Below, one piece after another: positions 16,592-26,795 of a stretch of 64,000 bases of DNA. Below the pieces are notes generated by a model. It was not told where the DNA came from. It searched no databases and saw only the letters and a program-made list of their open reading frames with translations. Every line of letters starts with the position of its first letter. The stretch's first letter is position 1. Source of the stretch: an uncultured Bacteroidales bacterium (GTDB lineage: Bacteria; Bacteroidota; Bacteroidia; Bacteroidales; UBA932); assembly GCA_949296645.1 (NCBI GenBank), contig CASFPH010000002.1, positions 62,001 to 126,000 of the forward strand. Direction: 5' to 3'. The position numbers and the translations under genes are program-made.

Positions 16592-18334
16592 ATGTCAAGA
16601 AACATAAAATACACAATCCTTTCCGTCCTGCTGAGCATCATATCCGCCGCAGTTTCATCCGCCGCAGACAACACGACAATGCCATCAGGACCTGATACGG
16701 CAGACAGCCTCTTCTTCAAGGCACACAACCTTCTCCTTAAAGGGGAAAACGAAAAATCGAAGGAACTGCTGACAAAAGTAATATCGGAATTTCCGGAATA
16801 CGATGCCGCATATTTCTACCTCGCAAGAATGGCACTGTTCTCAAACGCTCCGTACGAAGCCGAAATGATGCTCAACAAAGCCATCTCCATAGACCCTGAC
16901 AACTACTGGTACAATGTACAGCTTGCACAGATATACATATCGGAAGGTAAAATGGACAAGGCAATCGAAGTCTATGAAAAGCTGAAAGACAAGAATCCAA
17001 AGAAATATGACATATACTACAGTCTTGTCGACCTCTATATAAACAACGGCAACAACGACGACGCACTGAAGATTCTCGACCAGATTGAGACGGTTTCAGG
17101 TAAAAGCGAAGCATCGGTTCTCACCAGATTCAACATACTGTACAGAAAAGGGGAACAGAAGTCCGCATTCGAATATATAACCGGAGCAGGAAATGAAATA
17201 GCGACACCGAGAATCTACACTCTTATCGGTGACATATATGCGGAAAAATTCGCCGACACGCTGTCCATATCATACTACGACAAGGCCCTTTCGCTTGAAC
17301 CTGACTATGCACCGGCATATTTCGGAAGAGCCGAAGTATACAGAAGCAAAAGTTTCTTCGCCAACTACTTTTCGGACATAAACAGGTTCCTGGCCTCAGA
17401 AAGCGTCATGTCCGATATCAAGGTGGAATATTTCAACTCCATCCTGAAAAACAAGAAATTCGTAGTAACATTCCTGCCGCAGGTAGACACCATGCTTATA
17501 TCACTTATAGCCTCGGATCCTGAAAATCCTGCCGTTAACGAATTCGCATCCTCATACTACACTGCAACAGGAAGGGCTGACAAAGGGGTGGAACTGCAGA
17601 AAAAAGCAATCGAGAAAAATCCTGACAACCAGGAAGCAGCGGCAAGACTTCTCGGAATATATTTCTATGCCGAAGACTGGGATACGCTTATACGTGAATC
17701 CGACCCCTTCCTGAAAAAGTTCCCTGACAACCCAGTCATTCTCCAGATGAACGCAATAGCCGAATGGCAGAAAAAGAACGGTACAAGATCACTTGAACTG
17801 TTCGGAAAGCTTGCAGAAATACTTGCGGACAACGGAGACTCCACGGCTCTTTCCGGTGTACTGACATCCATGGGAGATATACATATGGAAATGGGTGACA
17901 GCCGCAATGCCTGGGCCAATTATAAGAAAGCGCTCAAATACAGTCCGGACAATATAGTAACGCTCAACAATTTCGCATATTCATATGCCACAGCCGGGAA
18001 AAATCTGAAGAAAGCCTACCAGATGAGCAAGACAACCATTGAAAAGGAACCAGACAATCCTACCTATCTCGACACATACGCATGGATACTTCATTTGATG
18101 GGCAACGACATAGAGGCAAAGGCGATGCTCAAACATGCCCTGCTTTATGGAGGGCAGGACAGCGCCGACATTCTGGACCATTATGCAGAAATACTGTTCT
18201 CACTCGGGGAATATGACATGGCCTTCATGTACTGGATGCAGGCAGACATGAAAGACAAGAGTCTGGGACTTAAAGACAAAATGGAACAGAGAAAACGGGA
18301 ACAGAAAGAAATACAGGCAAAAAGCAAAAAGTAA
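16592..18334 (+). CDS. Secreted TPR-repeat protein
   Basis: The chosen ATG at 16592 gives a signal peptide (MSRNIKYTILSVLLSIISAA, cleavage after SSA). The frame itself opens at 16466 inside mlaF. The remaining roughly 550 residues consist of tetratricopeptide-like helical repeats, for example YDAAYFYLARMALFSNAPYE, DNYWYNVQLAQIYISEGKMD and WANYKKALKYSPDNIVTLNN. The C-terminus is Lys/Glu-rich. TPR proteins scaffold protein assemblies; here the place is the periplasm or outer membrane. It is followed 4 bases later by an EnvC-like gene, which suggests a joint role in envelope or division. Confidence 0.82.
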   Translation: MSRNIKYTILSVLLSIISAAVSSAADNTTMPSGPDTADSLFFKAHNLLLKGENEKSKELLTKVISEFPEYDAAYFYLARMALFSNAPYEAEMMLNKAISIDPDNYWYNVQLAQIYISEGKMDKAIEVYEKLKDKNPKKYDIYYSLVDLYINNGNNDDALKILDQIETVSGKSEASVLTRFNILYRKGEQKSAFEYITGAGNEIATPRIYTLIGDIYAEKFADTLSISYYDKALSLEPDYAPAYFGRAEVYRSKSFFANYFSDINRFLASESVMSDIKVEYFNSILKNKKFVVTFLPQVDTMLISLIASDPENPAVNEFASSYYTATGRADKGVELQKKAIEKNPDNQEAAARLLGIYFYAEDWDTLIRESDPFLKKFPDNPVILQMNAIAEWQKKNGTRSLELFGKLAEILADNGDSTALSGVLTSMGDIHMEMGDSRNAWANYKKALKYSPDNIVTLNNFAYSYATAGKNLKKAYQMSKTTIEKEPDNPTYLDTYAWILHLMGNDIEAKAMLKHALLYGGQDSADILDHYAEILFSLGEYDMAFMYWMQADMKDKSLGLKDKMEQRKREQKEIQAKSKK

Positions 18335-18338
18335 CAAG

Positions 18339-19535
18339 GTGATGAGTAGACTTGCCCGCATACTGACATTAATTCTGATGTCTCTGACTTCGGCATTGCC
18401 GTGGACGGAACTCTACGCACAGGATATTTCAAAACAGAAGAATGCCATAAACCGGCTTGAAACGGAAATAAAGAACATCGACAAGCAACTCGAATCCAAC
18501 CGTAAGCAACAGAAAACCAACACTGCGGAACTTTCACTGCTCAGAAAAAAAACCGAAAGCCAGAAAAAACTCATCACCGAAATCGAATCGCAGATAAAGG
18601 GCTACGAGACACTGATAAAAAACAAGGAAGCTGAAATAGTAATTCTGGAAAACAGGATAGATACCATGAAAACCCGTTTTTCCAGACTGATAAGAGAATC
18701 GTACAAGATACGCGACTCAAAAGTATGGTTTTTGTACATAATAGCCAGCAACAGCATAAACGAAGGCTACAGAAGATGGAAATATCTGCAGAACCTTTCC
18801 GTTTCGCTGAAGGACAAGACAGAAGAAATCAAGGCAAAGCAAAATGAGGTCGAAACTGAAAAGCAGGAAGCCGACAGACTGAGAAAATCAGCCGAAGAAA
18901 GCAGAAAAAAACTCATAGCAGAATACGAGACTCTTAAAAAAGCCGAAAAAGAGTCTGAGAACACGGTCCGCAAACTGACTGCAAAGGAAAAAGAACTCAG
19001 GAATCAGATAGCACAGAAGCGCAGGGAAACGGAAAAACTGAACAAGGAAATAGAAAGAATCCTTGCTGAAGCCGTCAAGGAAGCAAATTCGCCTAAACAG
19101 GAGACATCGAAGATAAACTACAAACTAAGCGGAGAATTCGAATCGAACAAGGGGAAACTGCCGTGGCCTGTGGAAAACGGTGTCGTCATCGACAAATTCG
19201 GACAACACTATCATCCTGTATTCAAGAACATAAAACTACCGTACAACAACGGAATAAACATTTCCGCACCACAAGGAGCACAGGCAAGATGCGTATTTGA
19301 CGGCATCGTCAAAAACATACTGATAATCCCCGGATACAATCAGTGTGTACTGATCCAGCACGGCGAATATTACACATTCTACTGCAAACTGAGGCAGGTC
19401 AGCATAAAACCCGGACAGCAGATAAAAGCAGGACAGGTCATAGGCATAACAGACGAAGAAGACGGAAACTCGGTCCTTCACTTTGAGATATGGAAAGGGA
19501 CTGCAAAGCAGAATCCCGAACTGTGGTTACGATGA
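18339..19535 (+). CDS. EnvC-like murein hydrolase activator with degenerate LytM domain
   Basis: The 398-aa protein has a signal peptide ending near residue 28, a long coiled coil (about residues 30-250, Lys/Glu-rich) and a C-terminal M23/LytM fold. The catalytic zinc ligands of active M23 enzymes are missing. The usual HxGxDI reads NNGINIS, the YAHL position reads YCKL, and HLHFE reads VLHFE. That pattern matches EnvC, which activates amidases rather than cutting peptidoglycan itself. It therefore probably recruits and activates an N-acetylmuramoyl-L-alanine amidase at division. The stop lies 9 bases from the convergent kinase gene. Confidence 0.87.
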   Translation: MMSRLARILTLILMSLTSALPWTELYAQDISKQKNAINRLETEIKNIDKQLESNRKQQKTNTAELSLLRKKTESQKKLITEIESQIKGYETLIKNKEAEIVILENRIDTMKTRFSRLIRESYKIRDSKVWFLYIIASNSINEGYRRWKYLQNLSVSLKDKTEEIKAKQNEVETEKQEADRLRKSAEESRKKLIAEYETLKKAEKESENTVRKLTAKEKELRNQIAQKRRETEKLNKEIERILAEAVKEANSPKQETSKINYKLSGEFESNKGKLPWPVENGVVIDKFGQHYHPVFKNIKLPYNNGINISAPQGAQARCVFDGIVKNILIIPGYNQCVLIQHGEYYTFYCKLRQVSIKPGQQIKAGQVIGITDEEDGNSVLHFEIWKGTAKQNPELWLR

Positions 19536-19544
19536 AAACATGTG

Positions 19545-21215
19545 CTACCATCTCGCCCCGCCTATGAATTCCCTCATGACCGAAGTAGGAGGAATCATTT
19601 CTATCTCCTGCGGTTTCAGGGCCGGATAGAAATTCAGGAACTTAAGAAGCCTTATGACCTCGGTATATGCCGGTGAATTCGGAGCGATTCTTCGCAGAAG
19701 AGGTTCCGCATAGTATTTCAGCATGGGCAGTTCGAATATGAGGGACGAGTTGAACATCGCATCAGCATTCTCCTGATACGGAAATATGTTCTCCGTCTCC
19801 CCTCTGCGTACGCTCGCCCACCTCAGGATCGTGTTCTCCGCACTTACGCCACGGAAATTGTTGTCCCTTACGATACGTCGGAGCAGACGGTTGTCGGAAG
19901 TGGATATGGTATTGTTTTCATCTATCGAGAGGGAAGTGAGTGCCGACGCATATATCTTGAACTTGTTTACGTCGGGCACCGATGAGGTAAGACGCGGATT
20001 CAGTCCGTGTATGCCCTCCATTATAAGGATGTCGTCTTCCTCAAGTTTCATTTTCTCACCGTCGAAGAAACGTTTTCCTTCCACGAAATCGAATTTCGGG
20101 ACATCTATCTCCTCACCGGACATAAGCATTCTGAGCTGCATGTTCAGAAACTCCAGATCCATCGCCTCTATATGCTCGAAATCATATTCTCCGGATTCGT
20201 CCCTCGGCGTTCTCTCCCTGTCCACGAAATAATTATCCATTTCTATTACCTTCGGATTCAGTCCGAGCACCCGGCACTGCAATGCGATTCTCTTGGATGT
20301 CGTAGTCTTTCCACTGCTGGAAGGGCCGGCTATAAGCACAAGCCTTATATTATTCCTTCCCGCATAAATCATGTCCGCAATATCCGCATAACGTCTTTCG
20401 TGCAAGGCTTCGGCTATCTGTATCATCCTGTGCGTATTCTCTGAAAGTATGCATTCCGTTATGGAACTTATGCTTCTCACCCCTATAATCGAAACCCACC
20501 TTGCGTCTTCCTTGAAAACCTCGTAAAGCTTGTCCTGATTTTTCAATTCAGGAAGCTTCATGTTCCGGTCAGGAAGCACGAGAAACATCCCGTCCTTGTA
20601 CTGCACAAGATCGAATACTTCAAGCAGGCCCGTAGACGGTACAAGGGGACCGTAAAAGGTATCGGTATAACCGTCCAGTGAATAGACGGTGGTAAAGAAC
20701 CGTCCCCCCAACTCGACAAGCCGGGCCTTCTCCTTCTGTCCGTTTGCTTTGAAAATAGCCTCGGCATCAAGAGAATTCATCTTGCTCTTTATTATCGGAA
20801 GATTCCTTTCAACAAGCCCTTTCATTATGACCTTAAGGGACTCTATCTGGACCGGTTTCAAAACAAGAACATTACCTTCCTGATCCTGTACTTCCGCATA
20901 GGGTCCGTTGGGAAGATTATAATTGATAACCAGCGAATAACCCGGAAGAAGCGACACGAGCGCCCTCTGCAAAAGGAAACACAGAGACCTGTAATAGGTT
21001 CTGTTTCCGTCAGGATGGGAAATACCTATGAACCTCACCTTGTGCGGCATGAAGAGCTTGAAATCAAGTTCCTTCAACTGGTTGTCCACTATGGCGGCAA
21101 GAGGTCTTTCCTCCGGCCATGACTCAAATCCCTTCAAGACTTCATTCAAGGTCGAACCATAATCGCATGACATGTATCCGTTGTTGTTTTCGCAAAAAAT
21201 CCTAAGTTTTTCCAT
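19545..21215 (-). CDS. Uridine kinase-like nucleoside kinase with N-terminal TGS-like region
   Basis: I take the ATG at 21215 (MEKLRIFCENNNGYM) rather than the frame opening at 21278, giving 556 aa. The first 60 residues resemble a TGS domain and the next 200 resemble the threonyl-tRNA synthetase editing-domain-like region seen in this family. The C-terminal kinase domain has Walker A AGPSSSGKTTTSKR near residue 290 and the VIEMDNYFVDRERTPRDE and EGIHGLNP blocks of uridine kinases. It may phosphorylate uridine or cytidine, but the fused form is little studied. It is 29 bases downstream of uvrA on the same strand. Confidence 0.8.
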   Translation of the reverse strand: MEKLRIFCENNNGYMSCDYGSTLNEVLKGFESWPEERPLAAIVDNQLKELDFKLFMPHKVRFIGISHPDGNRTYYRSLCFLLQRALVSLLPGYSLVINYNLPNGPYAEVQDQEGNVLVLKPVQIESLKVIMKGLVERNLPIIKSKMNSLDAEAIFKANGQKEKARLVELGGRFFTTVYSLDGYTDTFYGPLVPSTGLLEVFDLVQYKDGMFLVLPDRNMKLPELKNQDKLYEVFKEDARWVSIIGVRSISSITECILSENTHRMIQIAEALHERRYADIADMIYAGRNNIRLVLIAGPSSSGKTTTSKRIALQCRVLGLNPKVIEMDNYFVDRERTPRDESGEYDFEHIEAMDLEFLNMQLRMLMSGEEIDVPKFDFVEGKRFFDGEKMKLEEDDILIMEGIHGLNPRLTSSVPDVNKFKIYASALTSLSIDENNTISTSDNRLLRRIVRDNNFRGVSAENTILRWASVRRGETENIFPYQENADAMFNSSLIFELPMLKYYAEPLLRRIAPNSPAYTEVIRLLKFLNFYPALKPQEIEMIPPTSVMREFIGGARW

Positions 21216-21244
21216 ACCTCGTGCCTTTATTAATAAAACATACT

Positions 21245-24046
21245 TTACAGATAAGCAGCCGTATATGACGCACTGCACTTCGCAACTTCTTCAGGAGTAC
21301 CGGATGCAATGATTGTACCACCTTTGGCCCCTCCTTCAGGCCCCATGTCTATCAGATAATCCGCAGATCTCAACACATCGAGATTATGCTCTATCACGAT
21401 AACAGTATTTCCCTGGTCCACAATCTTTTGAAGCACATCAAGCAATATCTTGATATCATGAAAATGAAGTCCGGTCGTCGGCTCGTCCAATATGTACAGT
21501 GTATTGCCTGTAGACTTCCTTGAAAGCTCACCCGCAAGTTTCACCCTCTGCGACTCGCCTCCGCTGAGAGAGGTCGCCGGATGCCCGAGCTTGATATATC
21601 CAAGGCCTACATCATCGAGAGCCTTTATACGCTGATATATAGAAGGAACGGGTTTGAAAAATTCCATGGCCTGCGAGATTGTCATCTCAAGGACATCGTT
21701 TATGTTCTTACCCTTGTATTTTACGGCAAGAATATCCGGCTTGTATCTTTTTCCTCCGCAGTCCTCGCAACGGACCATTGCGGATGGCAGAAAATTCATT
21801 TCTATCTCACGCATCCCCACTCCCTTGCAGGTCTCGCACCGGCCTCCCTTGACATTGAATGAAAAACGCCCCGACTTGAACCCCCGTATCCTGGCATCGG
21901 GAGTTTCTTCAAAAAGTTTGCGTATATCAGTAAAGACTCCGGTATAGGTTGCAGGATTGCTTCTCGGAGAACGCCCTATCGGCTGCTGGTCGATCTCTAT
22001 GAGTTTGTCCACATTTTCCAGACCGCGGATTTCCCTGTACGGGAGAGGCTGATAGTTCGAGTGATAAAAGTACCTGCTTAAAATCGGCATCAGAGTTTCG
22101 TTTATCAGTGATGACTTACCGCTTCCACTCACCCCGCTGACTCCTACGAGCATACCGAGAGGTATCTTCAGGTCCACGTTCTTGAGATTGTTTCCCGTTG
22201 CGCCGAAAAGTTCTATGAACTTTCCGTTTCCCTTTCTGCGTGATTCCGGTTTTTCTATCTTCCTTATGCCGGCAAGATATTCCGCACTCAGACTGCCGAG
22301 TTTCCTCAACTCAGGGTCAGGCATTCCGAGAAGTTTTTCAGGAGTTCCGGAATAGATTATTTTCCCGCCCTTCTCTCCTGCGCCGGGTCCGAGATCGACC
22401 AGCCAGTCGGCGCTCCGGATCATATCCTCGTCATGCTCGACCACCATTACGGAATTGCCTTCGTCCCTTAGCTTCTTCAGGGAATTGATCAGTTTTATAT
22501 TGTCCCTCTGATGCAGACCTATACTCGGCTCATCCAATATATAAAGTACATTTACTAGCTTGGAACCTATCTGTGTGGCAAGTCTTATACGCTGGCTTTC
22601 ACCTCCGCTCAAACTCCTCGTCTCACGGTCGAGCGAGAGATACTCAAGTCCTACATTGAGAAGAAACCCCGCCCTTTCCCTGATTTCCTTGAGTATATCG
22701 GAAGCAATGGCTGATTCTCTCCTGTCAAGATGCGACGGAAGTTCCTCTATCCATGCCGCAAAGGCGGAAATATCCATTGCGGAAACCTCGGCAATCGTTT
22801 TGCCAGCAATCCTGAAACAGAGAGCCTCGTCCTTGAGCCTTGTACCATTGCACTTCGGACATACCACTTCATTGCTGTACGCTTCCCTCCAGTCCGTAAC
22901 CTCCTCTTCTGAATGTTTCTTCTCCATTTTGGATATGACACCCGGAAAGGTCACCATCTGCGAACCGAACGTATCGTTTACGCGGAACAGTTCGTCTGAA
23001 CCGTAAAGGATCAGATTGACTACATCCTCTGGCAATGAATTTATAGGATCGCCCAATGCAAATCCGTATTTCTGGGCAATTGCCTCCAGAACCCTGAAAG
23101 TGGAATTGTCCCTTCTCGCTCCCAGAATCCTTATACCGCCCTCTGAAATGGAAACCGTCGGGTCCGGAATCACCTTGTCCCGGTCGATTTCCATTATACG
23201 TCCGAGCCCCCTGCAGTAAGGACATGCTCCTTGAGGTGAATTGAAGGAAAAAAGGTGCGGAGCCGGTTCGGCAAATGAAATTCCACTGTCCGGACACATC
23301 AGATGACGGCTGAAATACCTGAGCTTTCCTTCAGAATCTTCGGCATCCATCACAGCCAACATACCCTTGCCTTGCGAAAGTGCAAGATCAACAGAATCGG
23401 AAACCCTTTTCATATCCGAAGCTGCCGGTCTGATCTTGTCGACAACAAGCTCGATGAAATGCACCCTGTACCTGTCAAGAGGTTCCACCTCAGAAAGATC
23501 GTACAGATCACCGTCTATACGTACCTGCCTGAACCCTTTTTTAAGAAGAGATTCGAAAAGTTCCCTGTAATGTCCCTTCCTGCCACGTACAAGAGGGGAA
23601 AGAAGCATTATCTTCCGCCCCTCGTATTCCCTGACGATAAGTTCCGTTATCTGGCGGTCCGTAAAACGGACCATCCTGCGTCCGGTAACGGGGGAATATG
23701 CCGAAGCTGCCCTTGCATAAAGAAGTCTGAGAAAATCATATATCTCGGTGATGGTACCTACTGTCGAACGCGGATTCTTGTTCGTGCTTTTCTGCTCTAT
23801 GGCTATCACCGGACTGAGTCCTGAAATATTTTCTACGGCAGGTCTTTCGAGTATGCCCATGAACTGTCTGGCATACGCGGAGAGAGTCTCCATATAACGT
23901 CTCTGACCTTCCGCATATATCGTGTCAAATGCAAGAGAAGACTTGCCGCTCCCGCTCAGACCGGTTATCACGACAAGTTTTTTGTCAGGTATATCCACCG
24001 ACACGTTTTTCAGATTGTTCTCGGATGCATTTGTAACCCTTATCAT
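21245..24046 (-). CDS. uvrA: Excinuclease ABC subunit A
   Basis: UvrA finds bulky DNA lesions and loads UvrB. The frame opens at 24106, but the standard start is MIRVTNASENNLKNVSV at 24046, giving 933 aa. The two ABC modules show Walker A sequences GLSGSGKSSLAFDT and GVSGSGKSSLINET and signatures LSGGESQRIRLA and LSGGESQRVKLA. The C-terminal zinc module (CETCKGVG, CEDCGGKRY) is intact. The N-terminal zinc module keeps ACPYCRGLG but its first pair reads CPDS, so one cysteine is lost. The start lies 31 bases after the transglycosylase stop, so it belongs to the same minus-strand group. Confidence 0.95.
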   Translation of the reverse strand: MIRVTNASENNLKNVSVDIPDKKLVVITGLSGSGKSSLAFDTIYAEGQRRYMETLSAYARQFMGILERPAVENISGLSPVIAIEQKSTNKNPRSTVGTITEIYDFLRLLYARAASAYSPVTGRRMVRFTDRQITELIVREYEGRKIMLLSPLVRGRKGHYRELFESLLKKGFRQVRIDGDLYDLSEVEPLDRYRVHFIELVVDKIRPAASDMKRVSDSVDLALSQGKGMLAVMDAEDSEGKLRYFSRHLMCPDSGISFAEPAPHLFSFNSPQGACPYCRGLGRIMEIDRDKVIPDPTVSISEGGIRILGARRDNSTFRVLEAIAQKYGFALGDPINSLPEDVVNLILYGSDELFRVNDTFGSQMVTFPGVISKMEKKHSEEEVTDWREAYSNEVVCPKCNGTRLKDEALCFRIAGKTIAEVSAMDISAFAAWIEELPSHLDRRESAIASDILKEIRERAGFLLNVGLEYLSLDRETRSLSGGESQRIRLATQIGSKLVNVLYILDEPSIGLHQRDNIKLINSLKKLRDEGNSVMVVEHDEDMIRSADWLVDLGPGAGEKGGKIIYSGTPEKLLGMPDPELRKLGSLSAEYLAGIRKIEKPESRRKGNGKFIELFGATGNNLKNVDLKIPLGMLVGVSGVSGSGKSSLINETLMPILSRYFYHSNYQPLPYREIRGLENVDKLIEIDQQPIGRSPRSNPATYTGVFTDIRKLFEETPDARIRGFKSGRFSFNVKGGRCETCKGVGMREIEMNFLPSAMVRCEDCGGKRYKPDILAVKYKGKNINDVLEMTISQAMEFFKPVPSIYQRIKALDDVGLGYIKLGHPATSLSGGESQRVKLAGELSRKSTGNTLYILDEPTTGLHFHDIKILLDVLQKIVDQGNTVIVIEHNLDVLRSADYLIDMGPEGGAKGGTIIASGTPEEVAKCSASYTAAYL

Positions 24047-24077
24047 ATACTCAAATCTATACTCAAAAACACCGTAT

Positions 24078-25100
24078 CTACCTTGAAACCGGAACCCTGA
24101 CGACAAATGTATCGCGGGATCTGTTCTTCAGGCCGTTAAGCCTTATCCACTCATTGTACCTTTTAAGCATTTTGAAATTAGTACCGTGCTCGGACGCAAA
24201 ATCGGACCAGTTTTCCACAGGGCCCGCCACCGTCACTTCCTTCCACTGCTCCGGCCTGTACAGGTCCTTTTCCTCCAGATAAAACCCGTATTTTTCAGGA
24301 TTTTCAAGCATTGTCTTGTATGCAAGCGCCCTGAATATATATCTTCCCGTCTCCACAGGGAACTGCATGTCGTAGTAATTCTTCAGTCCCTGATATTCTA
24401 TCCTTTCACGGACATTTTTGATACCTATGTTATATGATGCGGCAGCAAGAGTCCAGGTCCCGAATTCATCATACGCCTTTTTAAAATAAACTGCAGCAGC
24501 CTCAGTCGATTTCTCCCAGTTATAACGTTCATCCACCTCGTTGTTCACGATCAGACCGTACTGTCTTGCCGTTCCTTTGAGAAACTGCCAGTATCCCGCT
24601 GCCCCTGCCGGAGAAACCACAGGCTGAAGGGCACTTTCTGCAATGCATATGTAATAAAAATCTTCATGCAGCCCGTATTTTGCAAGAAGAGATTTCACCA
24701 TCGCACCGTACCTGTTATGCAGGAGTATTGTCCTCATCATGCTGCCGTGCTGATATGTCATTACAAGAAGTTCCCTTTGCAGAGACTCATATACATCGGC
24801 ATACTCCAGAGGCACGGTCTCGCCTGCAAACGAAATCTGCGCCGGCACAGGTGGCATGGTCACTTTCTGAAGGATTTTACCTGAGACAGGAATCCCCTCT
24901 CGGGAAGATCCCGAAAACAGTGTCTTGCCCACCACATTTCCGGACACATCCTCTTCTGCAGAAACCGATGCAGCATTTCCGCCAGCACAGGAAATCATAA
25001 ATACGGATGACACAAACAGAAAAAACGCCAATACGGCAAAAGACATGATCCGTCTGCCTGTTCCGGCAATACAGGTTTTACGGCCACCGATCTCATTCAT
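24078..25100 (-). CDS. Lytic transglycosylase, MltD-like lipoprotein
   Basis: The enzyme cleaves the MurNAc-GlcNAc bond of peptidoglycan with formation of anhydro-MurNAc. The N-terminal hydrophobic segment ends in FMISC, a lipobox, so the protein is probably an outer-membrane lipoprotein. An internal Met19 (IMSFAVLAFFLF) is an alternative start. The SLT domain (about residues 140-260) has the catalytic Glu in ICIAESAL, followed by GAAGYWQFLKGTARQYGL and AAASYNIG. No LysM repeat is evident, although the C-terminal 60 residues (WSDFASEHGTNFKMLKRYN) look like one weak LysM-like unit. The start overlaps the stop of the upstream hydrolase gene by 8 bases. Confidence 0.88.
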   Translation of the reverse strand: MNEIGGRKTCIAGTGRRIMSFAVLAFFLFVSSVFMISCAGGNAASVSAEEDVSGNVVGKTLFSGSSREGIPVSGKILQKVTMPPVPAQISFAGETVPLEYADVYESLQRELLVMTYQHGSMMRTILLHNRYGAMVKSLLAKYGLHEDFYYICIAESALQPVVSPAGAAGYWQFLKGTARQYGLIVNNEVDERYNWEKSTEAAAVYFKKAYDEFGTWTLAAASYNIGIKNVRERIEYQGLKNYYDMQFPVETGRYIFRALAYKTMLENPEKYGFYLEEKDLYRPEQWKEVTVAGPVENWSDFASEHGTNFKMLKRYNEWIRLNGLKNRSRDTFVVRVPVSR

Positions 25101-25737
25101 ATCTCAAAAAAGGATTAGTGTTCATCTCATGGGCAATCGTCGTTTCCGGACCGTGTCCTGGAAGAACGACTGTATCCGGCTCCACAGTCACGATTTTCTT
25201 GAGAAGACTCTCCATCAGCATGTCATAATCTCCTCCAGGAAGGTCCGTTCTCCCTATGCTTCCGGCAAAAAGCGAATCCCCGGTCAATATGAATCCGTCT
25301 TCTTTCGAATACAGTGCGACTCCGCCCATCGTGTGCCCCGGCGTATGCATGACTTCAAGGGATGAATTACCGAATGTCAGAGGTTCCCCCTCTGCCAGAT
25401 CTTCCGTATCATAATAAGGAGCATCTATTTTGTAACCGAACATTTCACAATAACTTGCAGAACGTTCAAGTTGTCCCTTGTCTTCAGGATGGATATATGT
25501 TTTCAGCCCCCATTTGTCAGCAACGAACCTGTTGCCCATAACATGGTCGAAATGCCCATGCGTGTTTACAAGCTTCACAGGCTTGAGTCCGTTTTTCTCT
25601 ACGAATTTCACAATACGGTCCTTTTCGCTGTCACTGTAGCACCCCGGATCCACGATTACTGCCTCTGACGTCCCGTCCCAAAGGATATAGCAGCACGTCC
25701 TCAGATCATTGAAATAAAAAGTCTTTCTCTGTATCAT
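25093..25737 (-). CDS. Metallo-beta-lactamase-fold hydrolase, glyoxalase II-like
   Basis: The 214-aa protein shows the dinuclear zinc motif THGHFDHVMG near residue 60, then HTPGHTMGG near 133, LTGDSLFAGSIGRTDL and PGHGPETTI. This is the short bacterial glyoxalase II-like form, which may hydrolyse thioesters such as lactoylglutathione analogues or act on other substrates. It begins the short cluster with the transglycosylase and uvrA on the minus strand. Confidence 0.86.
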   Translation of the reverse strand: MIQRKTFYFNDLRTCCYILWDGTSEAVIVDPGCYSDSEKDRIVKFVEKNGLKPVKLVNTHGHFDHVMGNRFVADKWGLKTYIHPEDKGQLERSASYCEMFGYKIDAPYYDTEDLAEGEPLTFGNSSLEVMHTPGHTMGGVALYSKEDGFILTGDSLFAGSIGRTDLPGGDYDMLMESLLKKIVTVEPDTVVLPGHGPETTIAHEMNTNPFLRYE

Positions 25738-25763
25738 ACTCGATTGTAATATTAACAGTCCTG

Positions 25764-26777
25764 TCAGTTGTCAAATACGCCGTATGCCGCCATCAGAGAA
25801 CGTATCTCCTGTTTTGCAGCCTTCCACCTCGGTATATCCACCTTCGGCCCCACAACTTCTATTACCTTTGAAGCTATTATCGTCCCTACTTCTCCGCATA
25901 CCTTGAGGGGAAGTCCGAGAGAATGGGCATAAAGAAAACCTGACGCATATATATCTCCCGCACCAGTCGCATCTATCCTCTCCGCCGGCCACGGCTCTAT
26001 GAAATGATACTCGTTTCCGCTCATCACCATCGACCCCTCACGCCCGAGCTTGACCACGGCTACGCCGCACACGGCAGCGATATCTTCAAGAGCTTCACGC
26101 GGAGGTTTTCCTGTAAACACTTCCGCCTCGGTCTCATTTGCGAAAACTATATCTACATAATTCTCTACTATATCATGAAGAAATGCGGCATTCGACTCCA
26201 CTACATTGTAGCTTGCCATGTCGAACGATATGGTCATACCGAGCGACTTCGCTATCTCGACCGCCCTGCGAAGAAGCTTCTGGTTCTGCACAAGATAACC
26301 TTCGATATGAAGATAATCATATCCGCGGAAAAATTCAGGATCGAGATCCTCCGCTGTCAGTTCTATCGCAGCCCCGAGATAAACGGCAAATGTTCTTTCG
26401 GCATTCGCACCGGTAACGAAAACCATGGCCCTGCCTGATGAAGCGGTACCTTTCAGAAGAGTAGCATGTATACCGTTCCTTTCCAGATCCGCCTTGAAAA
26501 GCGAGCCGAGTTCATCATCTCCGACCTTTCCTATAAAACCGGACCTCATTCCGAATACGGCGGTACCTGTTATGGTATTTGCGGCAGAACCTCCGGCCAC
26601 ATACTGCACGCCCATTGTTCTCAATGTCTGCCATATCTTGTTGCTGGTATGCATATCCACATGCTGCATGCTTCCGCATGGAAGATGGAAAGTTTCCAGC
26701 ATCCTTTCGTCCGGCAATATGGCCAGTATGTCCGTAAGCGCGTTGCCTATCCCCAAAATCGATTTTTTCGTCTGCAT
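25764..26777 (-). CDS. PfkB-family carbohydrate or nucleoside kinase (adenosine kinase-like)
   Basis: The 337-aa protein has the PfkB signatures YVAGGSAANTITGTAVFG near residue 60 and RIDATGAGDIYASGFLYA near 270, with the catalytic Asp in the second. Overall pattern and length are closest to the adenosine kinase-like members common in Bacteroidales, for example LGIGNALTDILAIL at the N-terminus. Substrate could be a nucleoside or sugar; sequence alone does not decide. It is divergent from panC with promoter-like boxes for both genes in the 82-base gap. Confidence 0.85.
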   Translation of the reverse strand: MQTKKSILGIGNALTDILAILPDERMLETFHLPCGSMQHVDMHTSNKIWQTLRTMGVQYVAGGSAANTITGTAVFGMRSGFIGKVGDDELGSLFKADLERNGIHATLLKGTASSGRAMVFVTGANAERTFAVYLGAAIELTAEDLDPEFFRGYDYLHIEGYLVQNQKLLRRAVEIAKSLGMTISFDMASYNVVESNAAFLHDIVENYVDIVFANETEAEVFTGKPPREALEDIAAVCGVAVVKLGREGSMVMSGNEYHFIEPWPAERIDATGAGDIYASGFLYAHSLGLPLKVCGEVGTIIASKVIEVVGPKVDIPRWKAAKQEIRSLMAAYGVFDN

Positions 26778-26795
26778 TGCCTTATTTTTAACCTA

